Shown piece after piece: positions 36,499-49,384 of a DNA stretch of 64,000 nucleotides. Numbering within the stretch: the stretch's first letter is position 1; each line of letters starts with the position of its first letter. Source of the stretch: Crocodylus rhombifer (taxonomy: Eukaryota > Chordata > Crocodylia > Crocodylidae); contig JAVSML010001068.1 of assembly GCA_038503035.1 (NCBI GenBank), forward strand, positions 417,591 to 481,590, given 5' to 3'. The notes beneath the pieces are model-generated. The model ran no database searches and was not told the origin of the DNA. It saw only the letters and a program-made list of their open reading frames with translations. The translations under genes and the position numbers were made by a program.

Positions 36499-38596
36499 AC
36501 CCATGTGCTGAATGGAGGTGGACCCAAATAATCATGTAATTTAAATAATACAACACTCTTAAAAATGTGTCATAAAGAAACAATCCCTCCCATCAAGGAC
36601 ACAGAGAAGACATGGTAGCATAGCCCCACATTTCACATTGTGTTCCATCGAGTTCACTGTCACTAATGGCAGAGTGAGATACTACACCCAGTGCAAGATA
36701 CTACACCCAGAGATAACACAGTATAAATCCAATTTGAGACAACAGGTGAGAATTAAAAACGGACAAGAGGGAAGAAGCAAAAGAAGAAAAAAGAATGGCG
36801 ATAATAATAAGGTTAATCAATTAGGCACTTGCCTGTCTTGCTGCTTCAGCTTTTTTCTCTCTCTCTCTCTCTGTCTTCTTTACTAAATTAAATCAACCCT
36901 TTGGGGAATATATAAGCATTTTTTAAAGAGTTTAAAGAAATGAAAATCTCACTACGTGAAAAGGCCAGAAACTTAATAATATACAACTCTCTCTTTTTTA
37001 ATATTGCTGCTATAGATATCTCATGGAATAGGCCAAGCTTGAGCCTTGAGCTAATTCTTAACTACTGAGCTAAAAACTTCTTGAATTAGGAGTTTTGAAA
37101 CACAGGTATAACCTTAACTATTGCATGCTTAAGGGAGGCACAGCTATGATAAAAGAATATCTCCAGAGTTCTCCAAGGTAGGCTCCTAGCATATCTCACA
37201 TTTTATAAGATGAAATGCAAAGAGCAGCTAGTTGATAATGCTCCCAGGACAACATGTCCTCCTTTAAGATTGTTTGGCCTAGGGGTTGTGTTAAAAACAA
37301 AAATTCAAAGCCTGGTATCCTCACATCCTAAACTATGATTCACTCAGGAAGGATTTAACAAAAAACAGCCTACAACAACTACTATATGGAACAGATCTGT
37401 TCCTGCTGAACTCAATGTCAAAACTCTCACTAAACTGAAAAGTACAAAATCCTGCAACATAGTACATAGAAATGCAAACCTGCCTTCTCAGTTTTAAACA
37501 CATTCAAACTATGTAGTTATAAAAGATTAAATTCAATGCATGCACAATTGATTTTACCTTCTGATACAGAGGCAAGTGTGGGGAAAAAAACCATAAGGAC
37601 ATACAGAGAACAAAATCCATTTAAAATAGGGTGAAAATGCATTATTACAGGTCATTTTAAAGTCAGCTACACAACTGACATTGCCATAAGTACTCTGTCT
37701 GTTTGTTGGTAACGGGCTTACATTTTTGACCTCTCACAAAATATGAAATCCCCCACTATGCCTGTTTACTGCATCAATATTACATCACTCTAGAGTATCA
37801 AGGGATTGTACTGAATACAGTAAATTTTGGAATACTTAGTGGCTGCTTCAAATCATTTTACAAGGGACTAAGCACTCCTCAACTGTCTGAAACTAATCAA
37901 TTTCATTTAGGTCCTGGACACATGACACTTCACCACTGATATAATTCAGACTGCTTTTCGTGCACCAATATAAATTACACATGGATCCCAAGCAGACAAA
38001 CAAGCAATATTCAGAATTAACTGAATGCAGTAGCCTCTCTTGCAGTTCCTTGCTACTAGGTAGTGGGAAGCACATAACAACCTGGCTGCCAATAGCAAAT
38101 GGTTCCCCAGGATGGAAGTAGACAATACCACCTGTGTATGCCATAATAACAGATCTTTCTCAGGGTAACTCTATCCCAGATTTGAGGCATTAACATGTGT
38201 GGGCAGACCATGACATTGTCTGCCTCCTCCTCATTTACACTGGCATCCAGGCTGCTTACAGCAGCATAAATGTCCATGGCCTTAGATTTTAGTTACATGA
38301 AAGTATAATGTGCGTTCTACAAGCATCACCCATTGCAGAGGATGAACATTTAATCATTTACATAGAAAGCTGCAAAAAGAACAAAGTTTTCATGTAACCT
38401 TGACACAGGACTCTGACTTGTCCTCTGTCTGTACTACAAGGTGTTGAAGAACACTACCATGATGGGCAAAACTTTTAAATATGGATGACATGGGAAACCT
38501 ACTCCCACAACTCCTACATTCTGAATGCTGGTCTTTGTAATCTTAATATTACTTTAAGAGTTAGGTACCCATATTATTTTGAGTCCCCCAACAAAC
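36499..38596. other. Unassigned DNA
   Basis: No gene recognised. Contains a short tandem of GATACTACACCCAG (two units, 36679-36712) and a (TC)n run at 36856-36872. Confidence 0.5.
36856..36872. repeat. (TC)n simple repeat
   Basis: About eight TC units in tandem. Confidence 0.85.
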
Positions 38597-38955
38597 ATTC
38601 ATTTAAAGGCACCATGCATGGCAGGAGATGTGATTTTGGGATCAGAGACCAGATCCCAATAACACCATTTCTACCTGCCAGCACAGGGGAAGCCAGGGAT
38701 CACAATTTCAGGCTCCCTTTGCACTGGCAAGCTAAAAGCCCAGCATGACCTGATGCAGTCCTGGAGCTATGGCAAGCAATCAGCTCAAAATCAGCTAATC
38801 ATCTGCCCCAACCCCAGGACTGCGCTGAGGCTGGATTGACGTCCCAGTGTTGTCCCAGGGCAGGAAAAAACACTCAGCTAATTGTTGGCCCAACCCCAGG
38901 ACTGCACCACAACCAATTGGAGACCAGCAGATTGTTGGCACAAGCCCTGGGGCAG
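38597..38955 (+). repeat. Interspersed repeat shared with 21.1 kb (copy 2)
   Basis: Same order of words as 21140-21660: ATTCATTTAA, GATTTTGGGATCAGAGAC, CAGATCCCAATAACACCATT, TTTGCACTGGCAAGCTAAAA, then CAGCTAATTGTTGGC/ACTGCACCAC units repeated. Shorter than copy 1 because there are fewer internal units. Class unknown. Confidence 0.6.
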
Positions 38956-40055
38956 TGTGACATAGTCCACCTCCAGAGAACAGCTGTGATGCCCCTTGGT
39001 GGCTGCATTGATTGTGCCCTGCCTACACTGCCCTCCCACCTTGTCCTCATCTTACATGCCTTTTATGGCTAAATATAAATTTGGGAAGCTGGCCTCAGAA
39101 ACCAGAATGAGCCTTGGGTACTTCATTCTGTCCTGCTCACCATCAGGTTGCCTTGGCCTAGCCTCATCTTTCAGTTCGCCTCCGTGAGCAAGGCATTGAT
39201 CTTGAAGACTTCAGATGGTTTCAGCCAATCTGCTCCCCTGGTCTCTTTCTCCACATTTGAATCAGGCCTGCCTCGCTGTGCCAGAACCCCTGCCCTGGCT
39301 CCTTGCACTGGGTCCTAAGCCCACAGTTCCAAAAACTTTGGAGTGCCTCATTGGTACCTCTACCATAGCTTCATCCTCCATGTAAGCTACTCCCAAACCT
39401 CACAGTTGAAACACAGACTCAAAGAAAAACAACTATGGAACCTAGACTACCTACCACTCTAGACTCCTAGCAGAGCTCCTTTTTCTGTCAAGATCAGAGC
39501 CAGAATAACCTCCCAGCCTTGGAGGCTACCTACAATCTCCCTCCCCACTTCCAGTTTGAACCCTGATGCTTAGAGCCAGGCACCAGTGATTCCCATTAAT
39601 CAGTCTCGAGGCTGGTCTCTCTACAGCCTGCCTCTCAATAAGCATGCTCACAACCATGTGACCAGCTTCTCTTAATCAAGCAGCCCCTGTACTGCCTTGC
39701 AGCCAGATCAGCTTTTTTGTAAGCTGCCCTCAACTAGGTGTCCCAGCCCCTTAGCTCTTCTGGTTGGTCCTGCTCTCAGTAGCAGAAGTCATTCTCTGGT
39801 CTACTTAGCAGCCTGATCAGCTCTGCTGCAGCTGCTCTTTTACGCACTGCCTGGAGCTCAGTACTTGTAGGCTATTCCTTTTACTGTCCTGCTCCAGGTA
39901 AGTGGCTCGAGGCTTTTCTGCAGCTCTGGAACTTCTATTATTTATTCCCTCCCTGCTGTTGATTTCCTCCTAGCTGGCCCTCAATCAGCTGTCTCTCCTT
40001 CCCAAAGTGACAAGATTTAGGGACCCTGGTTAGAGGCAGCCCTGCACAAGTCACA
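38956..40055. mobile_element. Possible LTR with TGTGAC...GTCACA ends
   Basis: A 1.1-kb CT-rich block starts TGTGACATAG and ends CAAGTCACA, an inverted TGTGAC/GTCACA pair. A TATA-like AAATATAAATTT occurs about 120 bases in. The flanks give no target duplication, orientation is unclear, and the directly preceding repeat (38597-38955) may be part of the same retroelement. Confidence 0.33.
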
Positions 40056-40319
40056 CATTGAACTTAAGGTTCCATACAAACCGTGTATAAAAATTCTCTA
40101 CATTATATGTGGAACATTTTAACAACTGGTTTACCATTTTATGGTGCTTTAAATTGCGTGCACAAGTAACACCCTTGCCACAATTAACATATTAATTGTG
40201 GCACAAACGTAATAAACAGAGGGACCCTCAGTGTAAACTAATCAAATACAGATTAGATGAACATGCTGTAACATAGATATGTAACTACTTGTATCATCAA
40301 GTAGTCACCAATGTCTCAG

Positions 40320-40531
40320 TGTATAATTGGGAGGAGGCATTGAGTGGTGAGAGGATAAGTCCTAGGTCCGGTACTGTTTAATATCTTCATCAGTGATTTG
40401 GAGGATGGGATTGAGTGCTCATATAGCAAGTTTGCAGATGATACCATGCTAAGTGGCATTGTGAGCAGAGGACTGAATTAAATGGGGGGCCTGAGGTCCC
40501 TTTCAGCCCCATCTTTCTATGATTCTATGTT
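40320..40531 (+). mobile_element. CR1 fragment with internal deletion
   Basis: The first half encodes the RT palm ([14 protein letters not shown] and [10 protein letters not shown]); the second half is directly the CR1 3' end (CCTGAGGTCCCTTTCAGCCC, TATGATTCTATG). About 0.8 kb of coding sequence that lies between these in other copies is missing, so the fragment was formed by deletion or template switching. Flanking bases between 40056 and 40319 hold nothing recognised. Confidence 0.88.
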
Positions 40532-40714
40532 CTTGAGAAGATCAATTATGTTCCTGAGAACAGTATGAGGTGCTGGATCTGCTGAATAACAGAACTACCA
40601 TTTTCCCGAACTGAGTAAATATTTCTTTGCCATTCAGCCAGTTCCACAAGCAGATCTGGTATGCAAGGAGAAGCCAAGAAAGGCATTGATACCTCATAAT
40701 TTTTTGACTTCTTA

Positions 40715-41508
40715 GCCAGGTCCACACAAGCAGGGGAATAACTTTGCAGCAACACAAATTTGGGCTACTACAATGGCAGCACAAATTTGGGCTACTACAA
40801 TGTGCTGCAGTGCATGCCCCTGCCCATATGATTTGAGGTGGGACATATTGTCCCACTGCTCTGTACGCTGCATTGGGGGTGGGGGGGAGGGCTCGCTGGG
40901 GCACAGGGTGCCTCAGCAGGGGCTAGCCATCCCCTGCACTGAGGCACCCTGTGCCCCAGTCAACCGGGGAGTCTAGGACTGCCTGCTCCCCTGTCTCTGC
41001 ATGCTGTGGAATTCCCACATGGAGGCACCCTGTGCCCCAGCAAGCCACTCCCCAACTGGCTGGGGCACAGCATGCTTCAAGACGGGGAACAGACAGTCCT
41101 GGGCTAACTGCTGCCCTGTCTCCTCATGCCTCAGTGAGGGGCCTCCACTGCTGGGGCACACTGCATCCCAGCCAGTTGCAGAGCAGCTGGCTGGGGTGCA
41201 GTGTGCCTCGAGACGGGACCAACCAGCCCAGGCAGGCACACTGTCTCGAGGCACAGGGCTGAGCTACCTGGTCCTCCATTTTTGCATTTGTCCCAGTGCC
41301 TGCCGCTTTGATGTGGTTTGCGCCACTTTTTTTTCCAGGTTTTTCTTTGCTATCAGGAAATGCCAGTAGCAAATTTTGCTGCGGCACTGCAAATTAGCAG
41401 CACCATACACTGATTAATGTGCATAATATGTAACTCATGAGGTTTGTGGTGCTGCAAAGAGGTTTGTAGTCCCACAAACCACACATCTGCACATCTGGAT
41501 CCAGCCCT
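40715..41508. mobile_element. MITE with GGCTGGATCCA-type ends
   Basis: The left end (AGCCAGGTCCACACAAGCAG) and the complement of the right end (GGGCTGGATCCAGATGTGCA) match imperfectly. The GC-rich body holds inverted and direct copies of GGCACCCTGTGCCCCAG-like words. A 27-base unit containing ACAAATTTGGGCTACTACAA is duplicated at 40746-40803. Related ends occur at 63458-63886. No transposase and no clear target duplication. Confidence 0.5.
40746..40803. repeat. Tandem duplication, two units of about 28 bases
   Basis: GCAGCA followed by ACAAATTTGGGCTACTACAA occurs twice head to tail with a two-base difference, inside a MITE-like element. Confidence 0.85.
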
Positions 41509-44500
41509 TCTGTCTATCTTTAATTCAAGAAAGCTACGTGTCCACTGTCTTGTGCCTTTCCTTGAGGTGTCTGTTAGTCTTCCATTTCAGTACCTCAGAA
41601 GCTTATTTTCCCTCTCAAACTGCCTCTTTCTATGAACCTCTATGCAACAGTCTGTTTACCATGAATAATACAAAAAGGTAACCTTTTAAATTGAAATCAT
41701 ACTTCCACATGATGGCTTGTCCTAAACAGCTTTTCCAAGCTCTCCCTCTGTCTTTTCCAATTCCTGCCTCAGCATTTCAATTACCCTGGTTTGAAATTAC
41801 AAAGAATAAAACCCTCTTGTAAAAAGTGGAATTGCACCTCTAAGGTATCTTTTAAAGATAATAACAAGAAAAAAAATATTTTTTTAAACTTAGAATTGTT
41901 CATTTAATTATCTCTGAGAGCAGGGTGTTTTCTATGTTATACGTTCCAATATTGTTCAGTCAGCCACTCCATGGCTATTCCCAACAATACATTCTCTGTA
42001 TTGATTTTACACATGCTGCAATGTGAAAAAAAATTATACTCACAGCATTGAGGTTAAGGAGTTACAGAAATTTTCCAGAATCTAAGTAGCTACCATGAAA
42101 TTAAAAACAAAATATTGTGGAAGTAATTCCAGGAATATTTTTTTTTTCTATAATCCATACTGCAGTGGGATGTGTGAGGTACCTGACAATTCCAGGAAGG
42201 CTGAGAGTCAAGGGAGAGCCATGGGAAGGAAAGGAAGCTGTTTGTGCCTTTCCCACTTTGTGCACCTAAGCAGAATCTTATGCAGAGTACTTAGCAATGA
42301 ACTGGAAATTATGAAGGATATTTTTTTAAACATTGCAAATTAATTGTAATGTTTTCAATTAGGCTCAAAAATCCAACCTCTGGTTACTTAAATCCTAAAA
42401 AGCAAAAAACACAGCAGGTTACTGGAATCCCCCTGGCTATTGTGACCACACTGCGGGATGAAAGTACCTGCAGCCTTTTTCTGTTTTCAGTTTGCCAGGG
42501 TACACATGGACATGTTATCAAAGGCAACACTCGCAACTCTTTCCTAAGTGTTCTCCTGGGATAGGTTGTGACACGTAGAATATTCATGAGCTTGCCTACA
42601 CAAGTACCAGTATATGATTATCAAAATTAAAGATGTGCTATTTAGTGTTAATAAGCCCCACACTAGTTTAAGAGATAATATTTAACAAGTACCAAAAAGG
42701 AGTCAGTGATAAGCAGGAAAATGAATCAATTCACTTCCATTTTCCTCTGTCAGACCTTGACAGCAGATTCTGATGTCATTATGTCAGTTGCAGGTTTGTG
42801 TAACTTCAGCCATGCTACACAGGAGGAACTGGAATCTCATCAATTTATGATGTTACACTAGTGGAATGAGACTCATCTAATTTCCTACTGGAGATCAGTG
42901 CTCTGCAGAGTATGGTGAAAATCAATTTGATTAACCTTCTTGGGTTCATAATGAACTAGCCCCAGAGTTTCAAACCTCCTGCAGGTGAGCCACTAAACTG
43001 TCTAAATTTGCACGAGCTGTTTATTTGATTCTAGCCAGAGATGGCCAAAGCTCTAGAAAACATCTTGTATTCAATCAGAGAATTAAAAGCTCCCAATTGC
43101 ATTAAGTAGTTCATTATTTTGAAGTTTTTGATTTTAAAAAATCATGCAAAGAGATTTCCAAAACAGCACTTGGAGCTGCCATTCTCTTTCCTAAAATTAA
43201 AGAACCATCCACATTGGTTGCTTTCTGTTGTTTGTTAAATATCCTGCAGTATTTGTTAAATACTGGATCATGTTAACCTGACGGAGTTGAAGAGTCCTGT
43301 GGTTAACAATAATGGACCAGAACATCATTATCAACTTGCAGGACATAATGGAACATAATATATAGTGGTATATATGAAAACATCTTTTTAAAATGGCACT
43401 GGGTTATCAATAGGATGTTATGCAACAGCAAGACTGTGCATTGGACATGAGAGCAACTTCAAGTATTAGCCCCTTACTGGTATACATGTAGCAAAAATGC
43501 CATTCCCCACAGAGTGAAACAAGCTATACCAGTAGAAACTCAACTTTACCAGTATCACAGTGTCTATTTGAAAGGCTTCTGCCAGCACTGTTTTATCTGT
43601 CAGACATCCCGACTTTTTACATACCTGAGTGACTTAGTTATGCTGGCAGAAGCCTGTCATTATGTCAGTCAGAGATTTGCAAAGGGTGTGCCACAAGAAC
43701 AACAGAAGTGTGTCACGAGACCCTCCTGTGTGAGAAGCAAAATGCTTTCCTCCTGTATCCAGCAACTATGTCTGCCCCAGCTATTCTAGTAGCACTTCCT
43801 ATGAGGAGAGCCGACTGCTGCTGCCTTCTCCCACCTTTCCCTTCCCCCAAGCAGCCAGTGCGTAAACCCTTCACCCATGCTCCCAGCAGTGTGCCCCGCT
43901 ACCAGTGGATGCTTGAGCTGTGCTTTGCAAACTATCTTGTCCCCTCCACTCCCCCCACTTTCCTGTGGCTGACAGGAGGGCCCACAGTGGGGTCACCAGT
44001 AAGAGATCCTGCAGGAGCAGCCTCAGCAGTGGGGACTGCCTTTACCTCTAAGACCATGGGTCAGGAGGGGACAGAAAGAGCAGGATACAGCAGTGGTGTC
44101 CTGCCCCTGCTGCCCTTCAGTGACACCAACTAGATCAGTGATTCTCAGCTTTTTTTTAGCTTCTAGATCTCTCTTCTGAATTTAGATCTTTCTTACAGAT
44201 TTTCAGCTGGGGTGCTGTGAAATTCAGAAAAGTCATGGAGTTATTTTCTTAGCAGGACATCTCAGCACTGGTATAATTTAATCTGGCAGGATAATGTTTA
44301 TGTTTTTAAATAAAATAAACACACACACATACATGCATACACACCCCTTTTGGGGCATAAAAGTGAAGTGTGCTACCAATTTTAATCCATAAAAAAACAT
44401 GCCCCAGGTATCAAATGGTCTAAAGTCACCTGAAATATGACACAAATAAAACCAAAGCCTAGCCATTTCTATGACGAACTGTGCAAATTTGCTATGATGA

Positions 44501-46089
44501 ACGGCAGTGTATCTGAAAGTCAAGGCTTTACATTCTGTATGTTGTACATAGAAAAGGCATCCCTGCCTTTTGTAAACAACCTAAATGCTGCAGCTCCCAC
44601 TACAATGTGACTGGCATGCTTGAGCACCATGTTCTATTTCCATGCGCCGAGCTGATCAGAAATGGCTCTGCATTTCAAATAAGAAGCTGTGCTACCTCTC
44701 TAGGGTGCCGTGTGCTGAAACATGCTTAGCCTCTCATTCACTCCCATTCAGTCCCTTCATATATCAAAGCAGGACAGGGAACAAAGTAATATTTTTAAAA
44801 GGCATGCCCTGCTATTGACTTGAACATCAAAACAAAGCACACAAAATACTTATCTTGTTAAACAGATGGTCTTCCTTACACAAAAACCGATCCATTTCCC
44901 AGGCTGTCATAGGCAACCACCAGAGGCTGAAAGCACTCACAATGTCAGACATTCAAGCAGAACTAAGCTAATATGAGCATAATATTAAACAAAATAAATC
45001 ATTAAAAAAATTGTTTCTTTTTGTTGCAATGACTCAAAAGAAGGGACAGTGGGCCTGATCCTGATCCTACTAGATTTAGTAGAAAAACATAAACCAAATA
45101 TGCAGGTAAAGAAAAATATTGAGCTTACACAGCTTTTGATCAAAGATGAAGGTTCTGACTGCCAGGGGGGTCGAAGACCCACAGCTCTTATTAAAGTCAT
45201 TGGTAGCTGCTTCTTGAAAAATGATTCCAATAAAATTCTGATTGTCAAACATGTATCATACCATGAGCATTCAAAGCATTTTGTATGTAGAAGAAGCCAA
45301 AGTAGTAAAAGAAAATGGCCAACCATAAAAAGCATCTATAATACAATTAGCAAAGCATCAATTGTTTAAACAAAAAAATCTCATTAGCACAAACAAACAA
45401 ATGAAAAAAAGAGGTTTTGCCTTGTAATTGTATCCCACTCCTGGCCTTGCAGTCCCGCCCCACTCCTAACCCAAGATTTCATAATTGTGTACAGAGGACT
45501 ACTAACATGAGTACAGAACAAGGGATTTTATCTGACCTGCAATGGGTCCCTTGGCCCCACCTGGCTGGGGGGGGAGGGGGGACAGACTGGGCTATGGCAC
45601 AAGTCACTGCCACTGCCAGCTGCCAGCCCAGGCTCCATTACCCAGGCACCCCAAATCACAAACCACATGCTCCATACCCACTGCCAGGGGTACAGGATAG
45701 GGTAGGAAGGCTGCAGCCTTAAATGTCATGCAAACATCAGTGTAGAGGAGGGACTGTGTCACCCTTTCTCTCCAACCTTCATATGTGATTGGTGTGGCCC
45801 ACCCTCCATCCAGCCAAACCCAGTGATCCCACACTTCACCTGCATATCAATTTTTGGAGGATGCCAGAACTCATGACAAGAACACCTGGTTCTAGTCATG
45901 AGTGGGGGACTAATTAGCACATGGATCCTTTGTGGGGAATATCTGGAGTGTACACACATACTGAGCAGTGCCATGCTGTGGGATCATCATGGCTTGAAAC
46001 ACTGTGAACTCCTCTAGGGCCTAGCCCAAACATATGATAAATCATTGACCTTTTAGCCATAAACTAATACCATGCATGTGCAACTAATG
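41509..46089. other. Unassigned DNA
   Basis: Four and a half kilobases with no gene recognised. A 15-base perfect inverted repeat lies at 43573-43587/43641-43655, and a hAT-like edge (CAGTGATTCTCAGC) at 44136 lacks a partner. Frames such as 43708-44133 (141 codons) and 45049-45369 (106 codons) show no domain. Confidence 0.5.
43573..43655. repeat. Perfect 15-bp inverted repeat
   Basis: AGGCTTCTGCCAGCA at 43573-43587 is the exact complement of TGCTGGCAGAAGCCT at 43641-43655, with a 53-base loop. It may be the core of a foldback MITE whose outer ends were not found. Confidence 0.7.
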
Positions 46090-46318
46090 TGGGCCTATCT
46101 ATATGTGCAACTAATGTGACTGAATATATTATAACTGAGCCAGAGTAAACTAGTAATTTACTGCTCTGCTGGATACCACTTGCATCTTACAGAACTATCC
46201 AGCAGCACAGTAAATTAGTCTACTGTACCCTAATTGTCACACATATATAAATGGTGATGCTTTACTGTGCAGCAAATTAGTCTGCTGCATAGCAAAGTGT
46301 CTCATGTAGACACACCCA
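46090..46318. mobile_element. MITE with TGGGCACATCTACA-type ends
   Basis: The left end TGGGCCTATCTATATGTG and the complement of the right end TGGGTGTGTCTACATGAG are of the same type as 22932-23884 and 57660-57935. Interior words AATTAGTCTGCTGCA and AGTAAATTAGTCTACTG repeat near the ends. No target duplication seen. Confidence 0.5.
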
Positions 46319-46395
46319 ATTTGTACTAAGTTGTTGCTCAAAAGTGGGTCTTTAGATTACCTGTGCTGAAACTTGCAGCAGTTTGCAAAAAATAA

Positions 46396-46790
46396 AAAGT
46401 TAGGGTTGGAAGGTACCTCGAGAGGTCATCTAGTCCAACCCCCTGCTCAAAGCAGGGCCAGCCCCAACTAGATCATCCCAGCCAAAGCTTTGTCTAGCCA
46501 AGTTTTGAAAACCTCCAAGGATGGAGCTTTGACCACCTCTCTGGCTAACCTGTTCCAGTGTTTTAATACCCTCCTAGTGAGAAAATTCTTCTTAATATCT
46601 AACTTAAACTTCCCTTGCTGCAACTTGAGACGGTTGCTCCTTGTTCTGTCATCTGCTAACACTGACAACAGTCTAGCTCCATCTTCTTTCGAAACCCCCT
46701 TCAGGTTGTTGAAGACTGCTATTAAGTGACCTCTCAGTCTCCTCTTCTCTAGACTAAATAAGCACAGCTCCCTCAGTTTGCCCCATCACC
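46396..46790 (-). mobile_element. CR1 LINE 3' fragment, minus strand
   Basis: Starts on the plus strand with the complement of the CR1 terminus (TTAGGGTTGGAAGGTACCTC). The minus strand encodes the ORF2 C-terminus (FKLDIKKNFLTRRVLKHWN ... LAGMI) in a 66-codon open piece (46468-46668). Same subfamily as the 25.1 kb fragment. Confidence 0.92.
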
Positions 46791-47379
46791 ATTTTTTCAC
46801 CCTCCACTGGACTCTCCAACTTGTCCACAAAAAAATAAAAAAATAAATTGATGAACACCTCATGGCGGAGGATGCTTCAGACCCCTGCCACCTCCTCCTG
46901 TAGTTCTTTTGGTTCTCTTCCTTGAGAGACACCACCAGGAAGCACCGCTCACACCACAGGCACTCCCCGACCCTGCCATCACTGGAAGGAACCTGCAAGC
47001 CACAGTCCCACATTGACAAAGCTGGACTGGGTGGAAGCCTTAATGGTGAGCAGTCCTGCCTGGACAGAAGCCTCACAGGTGCAAGCAGAGGCAGTGGCAG
47101 TGGCTCTGGCATCAACCAAAAATGCACACATTTTGGATGAACTATGTCTATAGGTACATTTATTTCCAAGTCAGTGTTTTTGGTCCCTTTTGTTTCAAAT
47201 TTGCCCTTCATTTCAACATGCTCAGGGAGAGAACAGAGTCTGAGCAGAGTTTAAGAGTAAGGGGAGGGGGAAGGGGCTACAGGGGGAAAAAGCTGGGGAT
47301 GGCAGAGGGCAAGCAGCTACTTCACCTCCTCCTCAGCCACTATTTTCCCTGCTGTAGCAGTGAGAGGGGGGAAAAATTC

Positions 47380-47505
47380 AAGAAATTCAAGACAAATTCC
47401 AATAATTAGATTCTATACCAGAGGTTCCATATATAGAATCCAATTATTAAGGGGGTTGTCTTAAATTCAAGGTCATCTTAAATTTGAGTGACTACAGTAA
47501 TTGAC
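47380..47505. mobile_element. Terminal part of a DNA transposon (possible)
   Basis: A phrase running GTTGTCTTAAATTCAAGG, TCATCTTAAATTTGAGTGA, then CTACAGTA has the look of a Tc1/mariner-type end with TA next to it. A short inverted pair TTAGATTCTATA/TATAGAATCCAA lies just before (about 47407-47447). The other terminus was not found in 46.8-47.4 kb, so this is tentative. Confidence 0.3.
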
Positions 47506-48058
47506 ATCATAACTAAGACATAAAGAAAATATATGCTGATTATTTCAAAATAAAAAGCAAGGGCTATAAGTACATTGAACTTTTCTTTACCAATCTTGGA
47601 TAATTTACAGATATTTATCTGGATTTAATCTCAGTCAGCTTGTCCAGTGACTGCAGTCATTTCATCTGGAAAACTGCAAGAGGGACGAAAAACAAACATT
47701 CAGAAGAATCCAGTCCTTAAAAAACAGAAATAGGACTACTCCTTTGTTACAATTAGATGCCTGGGGAATTCTATATAGATCCAACAGAAAACAGAGATGT
47801 TATCATTTAACAATGTCTAAGATAATAAAAAGAAATGAACAAACCAAACAAAGATGCCAAATGTACAAATAAATTCATGTCACAAAACAAAAAAAATGAA
47901 AGAAATGTATCCAAGGAAAATAACTGGAAGCCAAGGCTAGACATATTCAGAGCAGAAATTTCTAACAGAGAGGGTAATTAACTATGGAGACAATTTCCTT
48001 CCAAGGTGTAATGGATTCTCCATTACACAAAGCTTTTAAATTGAGACTTGGTGTCTTT
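47506..48058. other. Unassigned AT-rich DNA
   Basis: Nothing recognised apart from short A-rich runs. Confidence 0.5.
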
Positions 48059-48066
48059 CTATATGG

Positions 48067-48325
48067 CACTGAGAACTAACTTTTTTGGCAAGTGCATCAC
48101 AAATGAGCCCCATGACCTCCCCAAGTGCCACTCCCATCCCTTTCCCTGGCCCCTGCTCTGTTTTCTGCTTCCCACCCTGTGATTCCTGCCTGATTTGCTG
48201 CTCTGTTTTCTGCTCTCTGCCCTATCTACTATTGTGTTGGCTGTCCACTCCCGTGTCTGCTGCATGCCACAGACAAGGGCTGCTCATTCCACTTGTGGAC
48301 ACATGCTAGAGGTTGGACACCCCTG
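48067..48325. mobile_element. Probable hAT-like MITE
   Basis: The right end GGTTGGACACCCCTG is the complement of a CAGGGGTGTCCAACC hAT terminus; the left end CACTGAGAACTAACTTTTTT fits a decayed partner. Flanking octamers CTATATGG (48059-48066) and CCACACGG (48326-48333) differ only at three positions, all T/C, which would fit an old target duplication. No transposase. Confidence 0.55.
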
Positions 48326-48333
48326 CCACACGG

Positions 48334-49376
48334 TATGCTCTGGGTCAAGCAGATATTATGAGTTTGATACAGACATTAATTTTATGCAGCAGCTCAGAGT
48401 AGATAGTCATAATAGCTCCTTCTGCCCTTAAAATCCATGAATCTGACACTTTAATTGGTTCTGTCAGGCAATTGGATTTTGACGTCAGAGTCCAGCACTG
48501 GGTATAGTAACTCTAAAGCCTCTGGCTTTCCTTCAGGAACCATTTAAGGATTCTTTAAGTCTGCTTGTATTTGCTGGACCTTTCACGCTCCTCTTCAAGG
48601 TCGTGTTTAAGCCCACTGACTTTGATGTGATTTACTCGTTATAATAAAGCACGTGTTTTCATGCTGCCTTGATTAGAGCTGCTTTTTTAAATTGGGATCT
48701 TAAGCCTGAAGAATTGCCTTCACTTTTAAATGCAAGTCAGTCGCTTAAGGACAACATTCTGTTCTTCCCATCTGGACAAAATTTCCATGGACTGACACCA
48801 GGGATAACTTTGGTCCTTCATTAGTGAGCCATATCTGTAAGGCTCCCATCCCCATTCAAGAAAGTCTTCTGGCAATGCTCCCCACTGCCCCCACTTCTGG
48901 ATTTGATGTCAGAGGAAAATTCACTTCCCATAGAATGTGATCACAGTAAACTGATAAAGGCTGTCCCAGGTGAGACTGCAAGACAAACCAGGAAATAAAC
49001 TTCAGAAATGGGAACTTTGGGTTTGAATCCTGTTTGGGAGAAGGCAAAGCAATTCAGAGGGAAAGGATCAAGATGGACGGCTATATACAAAGCTAAAGAG
49101 AAAACAGAGGAGGTTTTTGATAAACAGGCAGGAAGGATCAAATCCGTGTACTTTTTAGATATAAGCCAAGCGCCCGTCTTTGTTCTTACACCAGAGTAAA
49201 CAAAATAACTCACCGACTATAGCAAGATTTCTGACATCACCCAGGCCTTTTAGCAGCAACTAAACTCTTAACAGAATACGGCAAGCAAGGGTCAAATCTT
49301 CAAATGGTCAAAACAGGCTCACCTTAATTCAATGGAACAACATATATTTATGTCACGCGCCAAGTATGTAGCAATG
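48334..49376. other. Unassigned DNA
   Basis: No gene recognised. A tail-like phrase near 48405-48440 (AGCTCCTTCTGCCCTTAAAA) resembles the end of a sauropsid LINE or SINE but has no visible body. Confidence 0.45.
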
Positions 49377-49384
49377 AAAGCAGC

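Noticed and set aside
43573..43655. Hairpin as a miRNA precursor
   Set aside because: The stem is only 15 bases with a 53-base loop, which does not fit a pre-miRNA; more likely a repeat stem.
44136..44260. hAT-like left edge CAGTGATTCTCAGC
   Set aside because: No matching right end or octamer duplication could be located.
45049..45369. 106-codon lysine-rich plus-strand frame
   Set aside because: No domain and no sign of coding constraint; AT-rich context.
49015..49035. tRNA B-box-like GGGTTTGAATCC
   Set aside because: No A box at proper spacing and no tRNA cloverleaf; too short to call a SINE or tRNA.
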